In this document: piece after piece, positions 15,924-23,801 of the stretch
Numbering within the stretch: the stretch's first letter is position 1
Layout of the letters: each line of letters begins with the position of its first letter
Assembly (NCBI GenBank): GCA_964619955.1
Contig: CAZUJF010000037.1
Location: 1 to 55,133 of the forward strand
DNA: 55,133 bases
Direction: 5' to 3'
Source: JACQFK01 sp964619955
GTDB taxonomy: Bacteria; Planctomycetota; MHYJ01; JACPRB01
Program-made: the position numbers and the translations under genes
Notes under the pieces: model-generated
The model's database searches: none
Seen by the model: the letters and a program-made list of their open reading frames with translations, nothing else
Told to the model about the DNA's origin: nothing

Positions 15924-17240
15924 CTAAGTCAACGAAAAAGTCTCGATCCGCTCGTTCCGCACGAGATCTTCCATCGATTCCCGCGCGGTCACCACTTTCG
16001 CATCCCTCCCGGCCACCATCACCTCGCAGGGACGGGGGTGCGAGTTGTAATTCGACGCCATCGCGAACCCGTAGGCCCCGGCGGAGAAGATGCACACGAG
16101 GTCGCCGCGTTTGAGCGGCGGGAGCTTCCGCTCCTTGGCGAAAAAGTCGCCGCTCTCGCAGATGGGGCCCACGATGTCGGTGACGGACGAGGGGCCGGTC
16201 CAGAGATCCTCGTCGGGCACCTCGCCCGTGTGACCCCCCTCCATCTTCACCGGCCAGACCCGGTGGTACGCGCTATATAAAGCAGGACGGATGAGATCGT
16301 TCATTCCCGCATCACAAATGACAAATTTCTTTTCCCCGGATTCCTTCAGGTAGAGCACCCGGGTGATGAGGACCCCGGCGTTGCCCACGATGAAGCGCCC
16401 GGGCTCGATCAGGACCTGGCAGCCCATCTGGCGCAGGTAGGGGAGCATCGCCTGGGCGATCTCCGCGGCGGGGCGGGCGGTCTTGTCCTTGTACCAGATG
16501 CCGAAGCCGCCCCCGATGTCCAGATAGCGGATCTTGGCGCCGATCGCCGCGCATTCCGGCAGGAAGGCGGCCATGCGCTGCATTACCTCGATGAAGGGGT
16601 CCACTTTCGTGATCTGACTGCCGATGTGGACGTGCAGGCCGCAGAAGTCGACGTGTTTGAGGTCCCGGACCGCCCACTGGATGATCTTCTTCGCCCGCGA
16701 GAGGTCGACGCCGAACTTCGTCTCCTTCTTGCCCGTGCTGATGTAGGTGTGCGTCTGGGGGTCCACGTCGGGGTTCACCCGCAGCGCCACGGGGGCTCGT
16801 TTCCCGAGCCTGCCGGCGATGCGGTCGATGTTGGCGAGCTCCTCCTCGCTTTCCACGTTGAAGAGCAGGATGCCCTGCTCGAGCGCGTAGCGGATCTCCT
16901 CGTCCGCCTTGCCGACGCCGGCGAAGACGATCTTCTTGGGATCCGCGCCGATCTTGATCGCCCGGTAGAGCTCGCCGCCCGAGACGACGTCGAAGCCGCT
17001 GCCCTCCGCCCGGAGCAGGTTCAGGAGCGAGAGGTTCGAATTGGCCTTGATCGAGTAGCAGAGGACGGGCGGCTGGGCGAGGCCTCCCGCCGCCCCGAAG
17101 GCGTCCCGCAGCCTCCGGAAGTGCTCGACGAGCGTCCGGGAGGAGTAGACGTAGGTCGGCGTGCCGTGTTTTTCGGCGATCTCGCGGACGGAGACGTCCT
17201 CCGCCATGAGCTCGCCGTTTTGGTATCGGAAGTAGTCCAT
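15924..17240 (-). CDS. lysA: Diaminopimelate decarboxylase
   Basis: A 438-residue fold-type III PLP enzyme that converts meso-diaminopimelate to lysine, the last step of lysine synthesis. Lys65 in CYSIKANSN is the PLP lysine; HVHIGSQI, the glycine loop LDIGGGFGIWY, EPGRFIVGNAG, the catalytic Cys in CESGDFF and GAYGFAMASNYNS all match LysA. Length is normal. The gene is the first of a two-gene unit with the HEAT-repeat protein. A TATAAT box 11 bases before the ATG marks the start; no Shine-Dalgarno of the usual form is needed. Confidence 0.97.
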   Translation of the reverse strand: MDYFRYQNGELMAEDVSVREIAEKHGTPTYVYSSRTLVEHFRRLRDAFGAAGGLAQPPVLCYSIKANSNLSLLNLLRAEGSGFDVVSGGELYRAIKIGADPKKIVFAGVGKADEEIRYALEQGILLFNVESEEELANIDRIAGRLGKRAPVALRVNPDVDPQTHTYISTGKKETKFGVDLSRAKKIIQWAVRDLKHVDFCGLHVHIGSQITKVDPFIEVMQRMAAFLPECAAIGAKIRYLDIGGGFGIWYKDKTARPAAEIAQAMLPYLRQMGCQVLIEPGRFIVGNAGVLITRVLYLKESGEKKFVICDAGMNDLIRPALYSAYHRVWPVKMEGGHTGEVPDEDLWTGPSSVTDIVGPICESGDFFAKERKLPPLKRGDLVCIFSAGAYGFAMASNYNSHPRPCEVMVAGRDAKVVTARESMEDLVRNERIETFSLT

Positions 17241-17257
17241 AGGGAGGGGCGATTATA
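17241..17257 (-). promoter_or_regulatory. Near-leaderless promoter of lysA
   Basis: A perfect TATAAT at 17257-17252 sits 11 bases before the lysA ATG at 17240. Confidence 0.55.
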
Positions 17258-17355
17258 GGGAGGGGGCCGGGCTCGAGTCCAGAACCGGGAAGCGTTCCGG
17301 GCCCGAAGCGTGTAGCTAGGGGTGGAGCGGATTCCTTTCAATTGGACAATTCATC

Positions 17356-18897
17356 ATGATGCAGCTGCCCCTCGCCGCGCTCCTGCTCGCCCTGGCCCCC
17401 CAGGCCGCCCCGGAGAAGCCCGAGCTCTGGCTCTATCACCAGACCAACCTGCTCGTCGACAAGAACGTCGAGGCGCTGGACGCGCTCTGGCGCCGCGCGG
17501 CCAAGGCGGGCTACACGAAGGTGCTGCTCGCCGATTCCAAGCTCGCCAAGCTGGGTGACATGGACAAGCGCTACTTCAACAACACCGCCAGGGCGAAACT
17601 GATCGCCGCCGAACTCGGGATCGAGGTCGTCCCGGCCGTCTTCCACGTCGGCTACTCCAACAGCATGCTCTGGCACGACCCCAACCTCGCCGAGGGCCTG
17701 CCGGTCGTGGCGCAGCCCTTCGTCGCGAAGGGCGGTCTGCTCGTCCCCGCGAACGACCCGGCCGTCGCCTTTGCGAAGCCCGGCTTCGTGGATCCGACGG
17801 TGACGCTGGAGGCCGGGGTGGCGACGGCGAAGCAGACCTCGTCGAACGCGCGCTTCTCGTTCCCGCTCAAGGTCGCGAAGAACCGCTGCTACCACGTCTC
17901 CGTGAAGATCAAGACCGAGGGCTTCAAGGGGAATCCGGAAATCAAGGTCCTGGGCGCCGGCCGCTCCTTCCAGTGGGAGTATCTGGAGACCAAGCCGGTG
18001 CAGGACTGGACCGAACACCATGTCGTCTTCAATTCGCTCGAGGCGGACCAGGTCACGGTCTATTTCGGGCTCTGGGGCGGCCTCAAGGGAACGCTGCAGT
18101 GGAAGGACTGGCGCATCGAGGAGTCGCCGCTCGTCAACATCCTCCGGCGTCCGGGCTGCCCGGTCGTCGTGGAGGGCGCGACAGAGGGGAAGGACATCGA
18201 TCCGCTCGTGGACGCCAAGCTGGGCGCGCTGCCGTGGAGGGGTGAGTTTTCCTCCTGGCACGAGCCCCCCGTGATCCAGACGAAGCTGGCCGAGGGGACG
18301 AAGGTGAAGATCTCCTGGTTCCACCCCGCCGTGATCCACAGCGGCCAGGTCTCCGCGTGCATCTCGGAGCCCAAGACGATGGAGCTGCTGCGGGACGAGG
18401 CGAAGCGCGTGCGCGAGCTCTGGGGCGCGAAGGGCTACATGATGTCGCACGACGAGTTCCGCACGCACAACCAGGATGAGGCCTGCCGCAAGCGGAACCT
18501 GGACGCCGGCGCGATCCTCGCGGACAACGCCCGCGAATGCGTGAAGCTGCTCGCGGGCTCGACGGTCTACGTCTGGAACGACATGTTCGACCCCTTCCAC
18601 AACGCGGTGAAGGACTACTACCTCGTGCGCGGGGACTACAAGGATTCCTGGGAGGGGCTCGACAAGGACGTGGTCATCGTGAACTGGTACCACGACGTGC
18701 GCGAGAAGAACGTGCCCTTCTTCGCGGGGCGGGGCCACCGCCAGGTGCTCGCCGGCTACTACGACGGCCCCGTCGCGCAGGTGAAGGACTGGGTCGCGAC
18801 GGGCGCGAAGTCGAAGGGCATCGTCGGCATCATGTACACGACCTGGAAGCAGGATTATTCGAAGCTGGAGGAGTTCGCGAGGCTGGCGAGAGAGTAG
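17356..18897 (+). CDS. Secreted glycosidase-like protein with inserted beta domain
   Basis: A 513-residue protein with a short signal peptide (MMQLPLAALLLALAPQAAPE). Residues about 25-135 and 300-513 read as two parts of one TIM barrel (LWLYHQTNLLVDKNVEALDAL, then GYMMSHDEFRTHNQD, VYVWNDMFDPFHN and VIVNWYHDVREKNVPFF), similar in style to hexosaminidase-superfamily barrels. Between them (about 140-260) is a beta-rich segment resembling a carbohydrate-binding module. HDE and WNDMFDP are candidate acidic active-site regions. I cannot assign a glycoside hydrolase family. The ATG at 17359 is an equal alternative start. Confidence 0.72.
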   Translation: MMQLPLAALLLALAPQAAPEKPELWLYHQTNLLVDKNVEALDALWRRAAKAGYTKVLLADSKLAKLGDMDKRYFNNTARAKLIAAELGIEVVPAVFHVGYSNSMLWHDPNLAEGLPVVAQPFVAKGGLLVPANDPAVAFAKPGFVDPTVTLEAGVATAKQTSSNARFSFPLKVAKNRCYHVSVKIKTEGFKGNPEIKVLGAGRSFQWEYLETKPVQDWTEHHVVFNSLEADQVTVYFGLWGGLKGTLQWKDWRIEESPLVNILRRPGCPVVVEGATEGKDIDPLVDAKLGALPWRGEFSSWHEPPVIQTKLAEGTKVKISWFHPAVIHSGQVSACISEPKTMELLRDEAKRVRELWGAKGYMMSHDEFRTHNQDEACRKRNLDAGAILADNARECVKLLAGSTVYVWNDMFDPFHNAVKDYYLVRGDYKDSWEGLDKDVVIVNWYHDVREKNVPFFAGRGHRQVLAGYYDGPVAQVKDWVATGAKSKGIVGIMYTTWKQDYSKLEEFARLARE

Positions 18898-18920
18898 AGG
18901 GGTTGGCGGGGGTGGAAGCC

Positions 18921-18956
18921 GGTAGCTTGTAGCGTGTAGTCAGGCTACGAGCTACC
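18921..18956. terminator. Hairpin between convergent genes
   Basis: GGTAGCTTGTAGC (18921-18933) pairs with GCTACGAGCTACC (18944-18956) with one G-T wobble and a 10-base loop. It lies between the converging genes ending at 18897 and 18977 and may end transcription from both sides; a T tract is missing. Confidence 0.5.
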
Positions 18957-18976
18957 CGCTCCAACTACGCCGCTTC

Positions 18977-20665
18977 CTAGCGGCACGCCGCGAGCGTCAA
19001 CAAAGCGACCGCCGTGCCGTAGACGCGGCCGAGTTCGTGCGAGTCGACCCAGCAGCCGTCGAACTCGGGGATCTCGAGGACGAGCTTGCGCTGGCGGTCG
19101 AGCGCGCCGCGGTCGGAGGCGTGCTGCGCCGCGAGCGCGCGGCCCCACTGGTCGTACCAGAAAAAGAACCCGCCGTTCTGGTGGGCGTCCGCATGGTCGT
19201 CCACCTTGCGCACCCGCTCGAGGAGGCCGTGGTGGCGGAACGACGCGGCGAGCGACTGCCGGACGGCGTCCGTCGTGGCCCGGCCGTTGAGCGCGAGCGC
19301 GAATTCGAGGAAGGGCATGCGGCCCGCCGCGCCCTCCAGCGCGCCGCCGCGGCCGGGAAAACTGTAGGCGAAGACGCCCTTGGCGTTCCGGGTGGACTCG
19401 AGCGCGGCCGCGCCCTTCTTCAGGACGGCGTCGGGGACCTCGACCCCCGCCCTGCGCGCCTCGGCGAGGGCGTGCAGCGCCGTCGCGGTCACGAAGGGGT
19501 TGGGATACTCGTGGTACCAGCTGCCCGTGTCCTCCTGGATCGCGCAGAGCTTCGCCGTCATCCGCGCGCAGGTCTCGCGGTCGCCGGAGCGGGCGAAGTA
19601 CAGCACGCGGTAGACATGGGCCCAGGCGATCTCGTCGCGGTCGTTCGTCGCGATCCGCGACTCGTCGCGAAGGTAGGACTCCGCGCGTTTGATCGCGGCC
19701 GCGGCGGGGTCCCACTCCCGCAGCGCGAGCGCGGCGAGCGCGGTCACGGCCATGTAGACGTTCGGCAGCGAGTCGTCGCCGCCGAAATTGTACGTCGAGT
19801 CGTCCCAGACGCCCGTCTGGCGCTGCGTCGTCTTCAGGAAGCGCAGCGCGCGCGCGGTGTCGGGTTCGCTCCGGGGGAGGGTGCTGGAGGCGGGCAGTCC
19901 CGCGAGCGCTTCCGGGGGCAGGGTTTCGTGGATCTCGAAGCCGCGGACGAAGGGGCCGTCGCGGGCGAGTTCCGCCGCCGCCTTCCAGGCCCAGCGGCCC
20001 GTCTTGATCTTTCGCCACTCGGCGCGGCCCTCCTCGTCGTGGCCCGTGAGGTGCAGGGCGACGCCGCGGAAGTACCGGTTCTCGTCGCCGAGCAGGGTGA
20101 TGAAGAGGTCGGGGTCCGGCTTCCCCTCGGCGATCGCGAGGCGCGCCTCGTTGAGCGCGGGCTTCCATTCCGGGACGGGGCGTCCGGCCTTGCCCAGCAC
20201 GCCCTGGAAGAGCGAAACCAGCCAGGCCTCGGAAAAGGTCGAGATCCGGTCCGTGCGGTGGAGGACGTCCAGGTCGGGCGAGAGGAAGACGAAGCCGGGC
20301 TCCACGAAGTCGAGGGGCGCGATGCCGAAGCGTTTGCGGTGGGCGGCCGTGCCTTCGAGTTCGAGGGGGACGAAGTGCTCCGAGAGGAGGCGGACGACGC
20401 CGGGCATCATGAAGGGGCCGGCGAGCATGTATTTGCGGAGGACGAGTTTGCGGTCCATGCGGGAGCCGTCGAGGGTGGGGACCCACCAGGCGATGGGGCG
20501 GCCGCTCTCCTTCGCTTTCGCCGCGGCGGCCTCGAGACTGCGGGTCCAGGGGATTTCGGAGCCGCAATCCGCCGCGGGTCCCTGCAGGGCGCGGTCGGGG
20601 CTTTTCTCCTGCGCCCAGGGTCCGGCCGGGCCCAAGCCGAGCAGAAGGAAGAGGGCGAAAGACAT
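18977..20665 (-). CDS. Secreted thioredoxin-like / terpene cyclase-fold fusion protein
   Basis: A 562-residue protein with a signal peptide (MSFALFLLLGLGPAGPWAQE). Residues about 45-190 look thioredoxin-like (AAAAKAKESGRPIAWWVPTL, MMPGVVRLLSEHFVPLELEG) but the CXXC active site is missing. The C-terminal part from about residue 260 has repeats typical of the alpha/alpha barrel of prenyltransferase/squalene-cyclase folds (TARALRFLKTTQRQTGVWDD, RAESYLRDES, CAIQEDTGSWYHEYPNPFVT). Substrate unknown. The open frame extends further upstream, but the signal peptide and the promoter box point to 20665. Confidence 0.78.
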   Translation of the reverse strand: MSFALFLLLGLGPAGPWAQEKSPDRALQGPAADCGSEIPWTRSLEAAAAKAKESGRPIAWWVPTLDGSRMDRKLVLRKYMLAGPFMMPGVVRLLSEHFVPLELEGTAAHRKRFGIAPLDFVEPGFVFLSPDLDVLHRTDRISTFSEAWLVSLFQGVLGKAGRPVPEWKPALNEARLAIAEGKPDPDLFITLLGDENRYFRGVALHLTGHDEEGRAEWRKIKTGRWAWKAAAELARDGPFVRGFEIHETLPPEALAGLPASSTLPRSEPDTARALRFLKTTQRQTGVWDDSTYNFGGDDSLPNVYMAVTALAALALREWDPAAAAIKRAESYLRDESRIATNDRDEIAWAHVYRVLYFARSGDRETCARMTAKLCAIQEDTGSWYHEYPNPFVTATALHALAEARRAGVEVPDAVLKKGAAALESTRNAKGVFAYSFPGRGGALEGAAGRMPFLEFALALNGRATTDAVRQSLAASFRHHGLLERVRKVDDHADAHQNGGFFFWYDQWGRALAAQHASDRGALDRQRKLVLEIPEFDGCWVDSHELGRVYGTAVALLTLAACR

Positions 20666-20708
20666 ATGAAGCGGTTCCAGTGTAGCACGAGCCTGGGAAA
20701 GGGAAGCC
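20666..20708 (-). promoter_or_regulatory. Near-leaderless promoter with recurring box
   Basis: TACACT at 20684-20679 lies 13 bases before the ATG at 20665. The surrounding bases (CTCGTGCTACACTGGAACC, then GCTTCAT before the ATG) closely match a box upstream of the reading frame at 54342 and, more weakly, one upstream of 44827. Confidence 0.6.
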
Positions 20709-20806
20709 TGAGACGTCAGGGCCTTCCGGTCGCGGAGGTCCGCCCGCCACGCCTGATCATCCATCGACGATCCCGATGCGCGCCGCAGTCCCCTGGAGCG
20801 ACAGGG

Positions 20807-20962
20807 TCAGGGCTCGATCCTCGCGGTGCATCGGCAGGGGTTCGCGTCGCCCCCCACGTTGCGCAGGCAGGGGGCGGGCGAGGCGAGAATCCACCACCCG
20901 GCGGCCGCGAACGCCGCCAGGCCCGCGGCGGCAAGGAGGAGCCGCCCGGCGAAACGCCTCAC
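20807..20962 (-). CDS. Small coupled membrane protein with Cys-rich tail
   Basis: A 51-codon frame starting with a GTG whose last bases overlap the TGA of the cytochrome gene (GTGA). The product has one membrane helix (about residues 7-27, GRLLLAAAGLAAFAAAGWW) and a short tail with three cysteines (Cys32, Cys43, Cys45; CLRNVGGDANPCRC). Coupling to the dihaem cytochrome suggests a subunit or assembly role. It is short and I recognise no family, so the call depends on the overlap and the hydrophobic pattern. Confidence 0.55.
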   Translation of the reverse strand: MRRFAGRLLLAAAGLAAFAAAGWWILASPAPCLRNVGGDANPCRCTARIEP

Positions 20963-22620
20963 CGGATCACCCGCCCGTCCCCGTTGAGCCGCTTCCTCAC
21001 TTCCGCGGTGCCGGGTTTGTAGTCCGCCACCCGGAGTGCAAGGCGCTGGTCGGGGGACATCGACAGGACGTAGGCCGCGAGCGCCCAGCGGTCGCCCTCG
21101 TCCGGGATCACGCTGAGGTAGGACGGCATGGGGGCTCCCGTGAGCCCTCCGTAGAGGGTGCGGTAGAGATCCCGGGGCGTGAAGCCGTTCTTGAACGTCC
21201 ACTTGTAGGTCAGGTCCGTGGTGCGGATGGGCTGCTCCCAGGAGTCCTTGAGCTCCGCCGCAGCGGGGCCGTCTCCGCGACCGCCCTCGCCGTGGCAGGA
21301 CGCGCACTGGTTGGCCGTGTAGAGCGCCTTGCCGCGTCCCGCCAGGGACGCCAGGGCGGCGGGGGCCGCGGGGATCGGCAGCGGGGCGGGCTTCTGCCCC
21401 TTGCCGACGGCCTCCGCGAACTGCGGCGAGAAGACCGGGAGGTAGCGCGCGAGGTCGGAGATCTGCTCGGGCGTCAGGAACTGCCCCCAGGCGGGCATCG
21501 TGGTGTCGGGCACGCCCACGCGGATGGCCCGCTCGAGATCCTCCAGGGACGGGTATTCGCCGGACAGGGTCGACTTGAATCGGTAGCGGGCCTGGCGGAA
21601 ATCCCGGGGCTTCACGTCGAAGCCGGTCGCGAGGAAGCCTTTGCCGTCGCCGGTGATGCCGTGGCAGGGGGCGCATTGCTTACGGTAGATCGCCTCCCCG
21701 CGCAGCGCGGCTTCCCGCGACGGATATCCGTCCGGCACGGGCGGCGCGGGGGGATGCGGCTGGTAACGCTCCGCCTTGGCCACGCCCGGCCGGGTCGACC
21801 ACTTCTCGACCTCATCCACCAGGTACATCCCGGCGACCTTCGCGGCGAGCCGGTTGCGCGCCCAGCCCGCCAGGGCGGCGAAGCCGGGGCCGAGCCGGTC
21901 GTACATCTGGAAGAACTGGTAGGCCTTCGCGTCGGTCAGGACCTCCCGGACCTCGTGGTAGTAGCGTTCGAAGGTGTACTCGAAGCCGACACCCTGGCCG
22001 CCGATGAGGTAGATACGGTCGCGGACGGGATCCACGACGGCCTCCTGGTGGAACAGGTAGCGGTAGTAGGGGCTGGAGGCGCCGCCGCTGTACTCGAGGA
22101 ACTCCACCCAGGGGACCGGCGAGGCCGGGTCCAGCTCCACGAGGCGGTCCTTGAGGTTGACGCCGTGGACGCCGCCGCGGGAGTCGAAGAAGTCGGGGAA
22201 CTGGGTGTCCGTCCAGCGGTGCTCCCCGATGACGTGGCCGATGGTGAATCCGAAGCTGGCCAGCGTGTGCGTTTCCCAGCGCGAACCGGGGGCCCAGTGG
22301 AAGATCACGCCGCCCTTGGGACCTTCCCACTCGGTGCCGCCGTACGCCTCGACCTGGTGCTCGGCGACCTTGGTATTGAGGCACCAGAAGACGAAGTCCA
22401 GCCAGCGCGGATCTCCGGGAACCAGCGTCAATTCGGTCGCGTTCAGATCGCGGTCGGGGTTGTAGCTCGTTCTCAAACCCTTGGTGCGCTGTTCCCACTC
22501 CGCCGCGTTCCAGGCGAAACCGCTGATGTGCTTGTGCTTCTGCTCTCCCGAGGACTTTCCGATCGACAGCCCCACCAGAGCGGCGAGCGCGGCCAGGACG
22601 AGCCAAGGTACGTGTTTCAT
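20959..22620 (-). CDS. Dihaem cytochrome c with large unknown N-terminal domain
   Basis: A 553-residue exported or membrane-anchored protein. An N-terminal helix (residues 4-20) serves as signal or anchor. Residues about 25-290 form a domain I do not recognise, rich in Trp, Tyr and Phe. Two cytochrome c domains follow: CAPCHG at 316-321 with Met375 (TTMPAW) as likely axial ligand, and CASCHG at 439-444 with a Met in GAPMPSY. It should carry electrons in the periplasm; the donor is unknown. ATG at 22620 has AAGGGGG six bases upstream. It is followed by a coupled 51-residue membrane protein. Confidence 0.88.
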   Translation of the reverse strand: MKHVPWLVLAALAALVGLSIGKSSGEQKHKHISGFAWNAAEWEQRTKGLRTSYNPDRDLNATELTLVPGDPRWLDFVFWCLNTKVAEHQVEAYGGTEWEGPKGGVIFHWAPGSRWETHTLASFGFTIGHVIGEHRWTDTQFPDFFDSRGGVHGVNLKDRLVELDPASPVPWVEFLEYSGGASSPYYRYLFHQEAVVDPVRDRIYLIGGQGVGFEYTFERYYHEVREVLTDAKAYQFFQMYDRLGPGFAALAGWARNRLAAKVAGMYLVDEVEKWSTRPGVAKAERYQPHPPAPPVPDGYPSREAALRGEAIYRKQCAPCHGITGDGKGFLATGFDVKPRDFRQARYRFKSTLSGEYPSLEDLERAIRVGVPDTTMPAWGQFLTPEQISDLARYLPVFSPQFAEAVGKGQKPAPLPIPAAPAALASLAGRGKALYTANQCASCHGEGGRGDGPAAAELKDSWEQPIRTTDLTYKWTFKNGFTPRDLYRTLYGGLTGAPMPSYLSVIPDEGDRWALAAYVLSMSPDQRLALRVADYKPGTAEVRKRLNGDGRVIR

Positions 22621-23006
22621 GATGCACCCCCTTCTTCGCTCGAAGATCCCCGGCGCACACGGTCCCCGGTCCACTGGAGATTCCGCCCTTCTATACACGC
22701 GGAATTCGGATGGGTGTGTTTCCAAGCGGAAAATGCGCCGGCGACCTCCCTTCGCAGGGTGTTCAAATTCAGTTCCAGGTCATCACGAGAAGAAGAAGGG
22801 AAGGGGGAGCCCCGCTCAAGGGGCCGCGACCTTCGTCCCCCGCCCGCTTCTCCTAGGTTTCCCCTTGCGCAGGATCGCAAACGCCCCCAACCACACGCGG
22901 GAACAAGGAGTCGGTTCGCACCCCCCTTCGTGCGTCGGCGCTGGAGGCCACCCACCGGGCCCCGCGGCCCTGACCATCTCAAGGCAGCCCTCAAAGCAGC
23001 CAACAC
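22621..23006. other. Long non-coding divergent control region
   Basis: No convincing gene is visible in this part of the 427 bp between the cytochrome and the ABC ATPase genes. It includes a degenerate copy of the recurring promoter box around 22772-22790 on the minus strand (CTCGTGATGACCTGGAAC) next to purine-rich sequence, but no gene starts from that copy. Confidence 0.5.
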
Positions 23007-23047
23007 TTGCAACGCCTGCGCGTACTTGCTATGGAGAACACCCATAT
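23007..23047 (+). promoter_or_regulatory. Candidate promoter of the Gld-type exporter operon
   Basis: TTGCAA (23007-23012), a 17-base spacer and TATGGA (23030-23035) lie 12 bases before the ATG at 23048; there is no Shine-Dalgarno. Confidence 0.5.
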
Positions 23048-23788
23048 ATGAACGAATCCGCGGCAGTCATGATCCAGGCCGAGGGCCTCTCGAAGGCCTA
23101 CGGCGACTTCAAGGCCCTCCAGGACGTGAGCTTCACGGTCTCCAAGGGCCAGGTGGCGGCCTTCCTCGGGCCCAACGGGGCGGGCAAGACCACGACCATG
23201 AAGATCCTCTCGGGCTTCCTCGCGCCCACGAGCGGCACCGCGCGCATCGCGGGCTTCGACATGCGCAAGGACCGCCTCGCCGGGGCGGAACGCCTGGGCT
23301 ACCTGCCCGAGAACGGCCCGCTCTACCTCGACATGACCCCGCTCGCCTTGCTGCAGTTCTTCGGCGAGGCCCGCGGCATGGACCCCAAGCGGCTCGCGGA
23401 CCGCATCGAACAGGTCACGACGCTGCTCTCGCTGCGCAACGTGCTCGAGAAACCGATCCACAAGCTCTCCAAGGGCTACAAACAGCGCTGCGGCATGGCC
23501 CAGGCGCTGCTCCACGAACCCGACGTCCTCATCATGGACGAGCCCACCAGCGGCCTCGACCCGAACCAGATCCGCGACGTGCGCCGCACCATCCGCGAAC
23601 TCGGCAAATCCAAGACCATCCTGCTCTCCACCCACATCCTGCAGGAGGTGGAGGCGGTCGCCGACCGCGTCCTCTTCATCCACGGCGGCCGCCTCGTCTT
23701 CGACGGAACCCCCGCGGAGATGCGGGCGAAGGGGCCCTCGCTGGACGAGGTCTTCCATCAACTCACCGGCGCGGCCGCCAAGGTCTAA
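23048..23788 (+). CDS. ABC transporter ATPase, GldA-like
   Basis: A 246-residue ABC ATPase with Walker A GPNGAGKT (41-48), signature LSKGYKQR (140-147), Walker B LIMDEP (161-166) and the switch histidine in LLSTHILQEVE. The LSKGYKQR signature and short C-terminus match the GldA/NatA-type ATPases that pair with ABC-2 permeases. It is the first gene of a three-gene unit with a fused permease-GldG protein and a DUF4340 protein. In Bacteroidetes the Gld versions affect gliding, but this gene set is widespread in non-gliding bacteria. Start at 23048; a longer frame upstream is not coding. Confidence 0.94.
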   Translation: MNESAAVMIQAEGLSKAYGDFKALQDVSFTVSKGQVAAFLGPNGAGKTTTMKILSGFLAPTSGTARIAGFDMRKDRLAGAERLGYLPENGPLYLDMTPLALLQFFGEARGMDPKRLADRIEQVTTLLSLRNVLEKPIHKLSKGYKQRCGMAQALLHEPDVLIMDEPTSGLDPNQIRDVRRTIRELGKSKTILLSTHILQEVEAVADRVLFIHGGRLVFDGTPAEMRAKGPSLDEVFHQLTGAAAKV

Positions 23789-23801
23789 AGGAAAGAACGA
23801 G

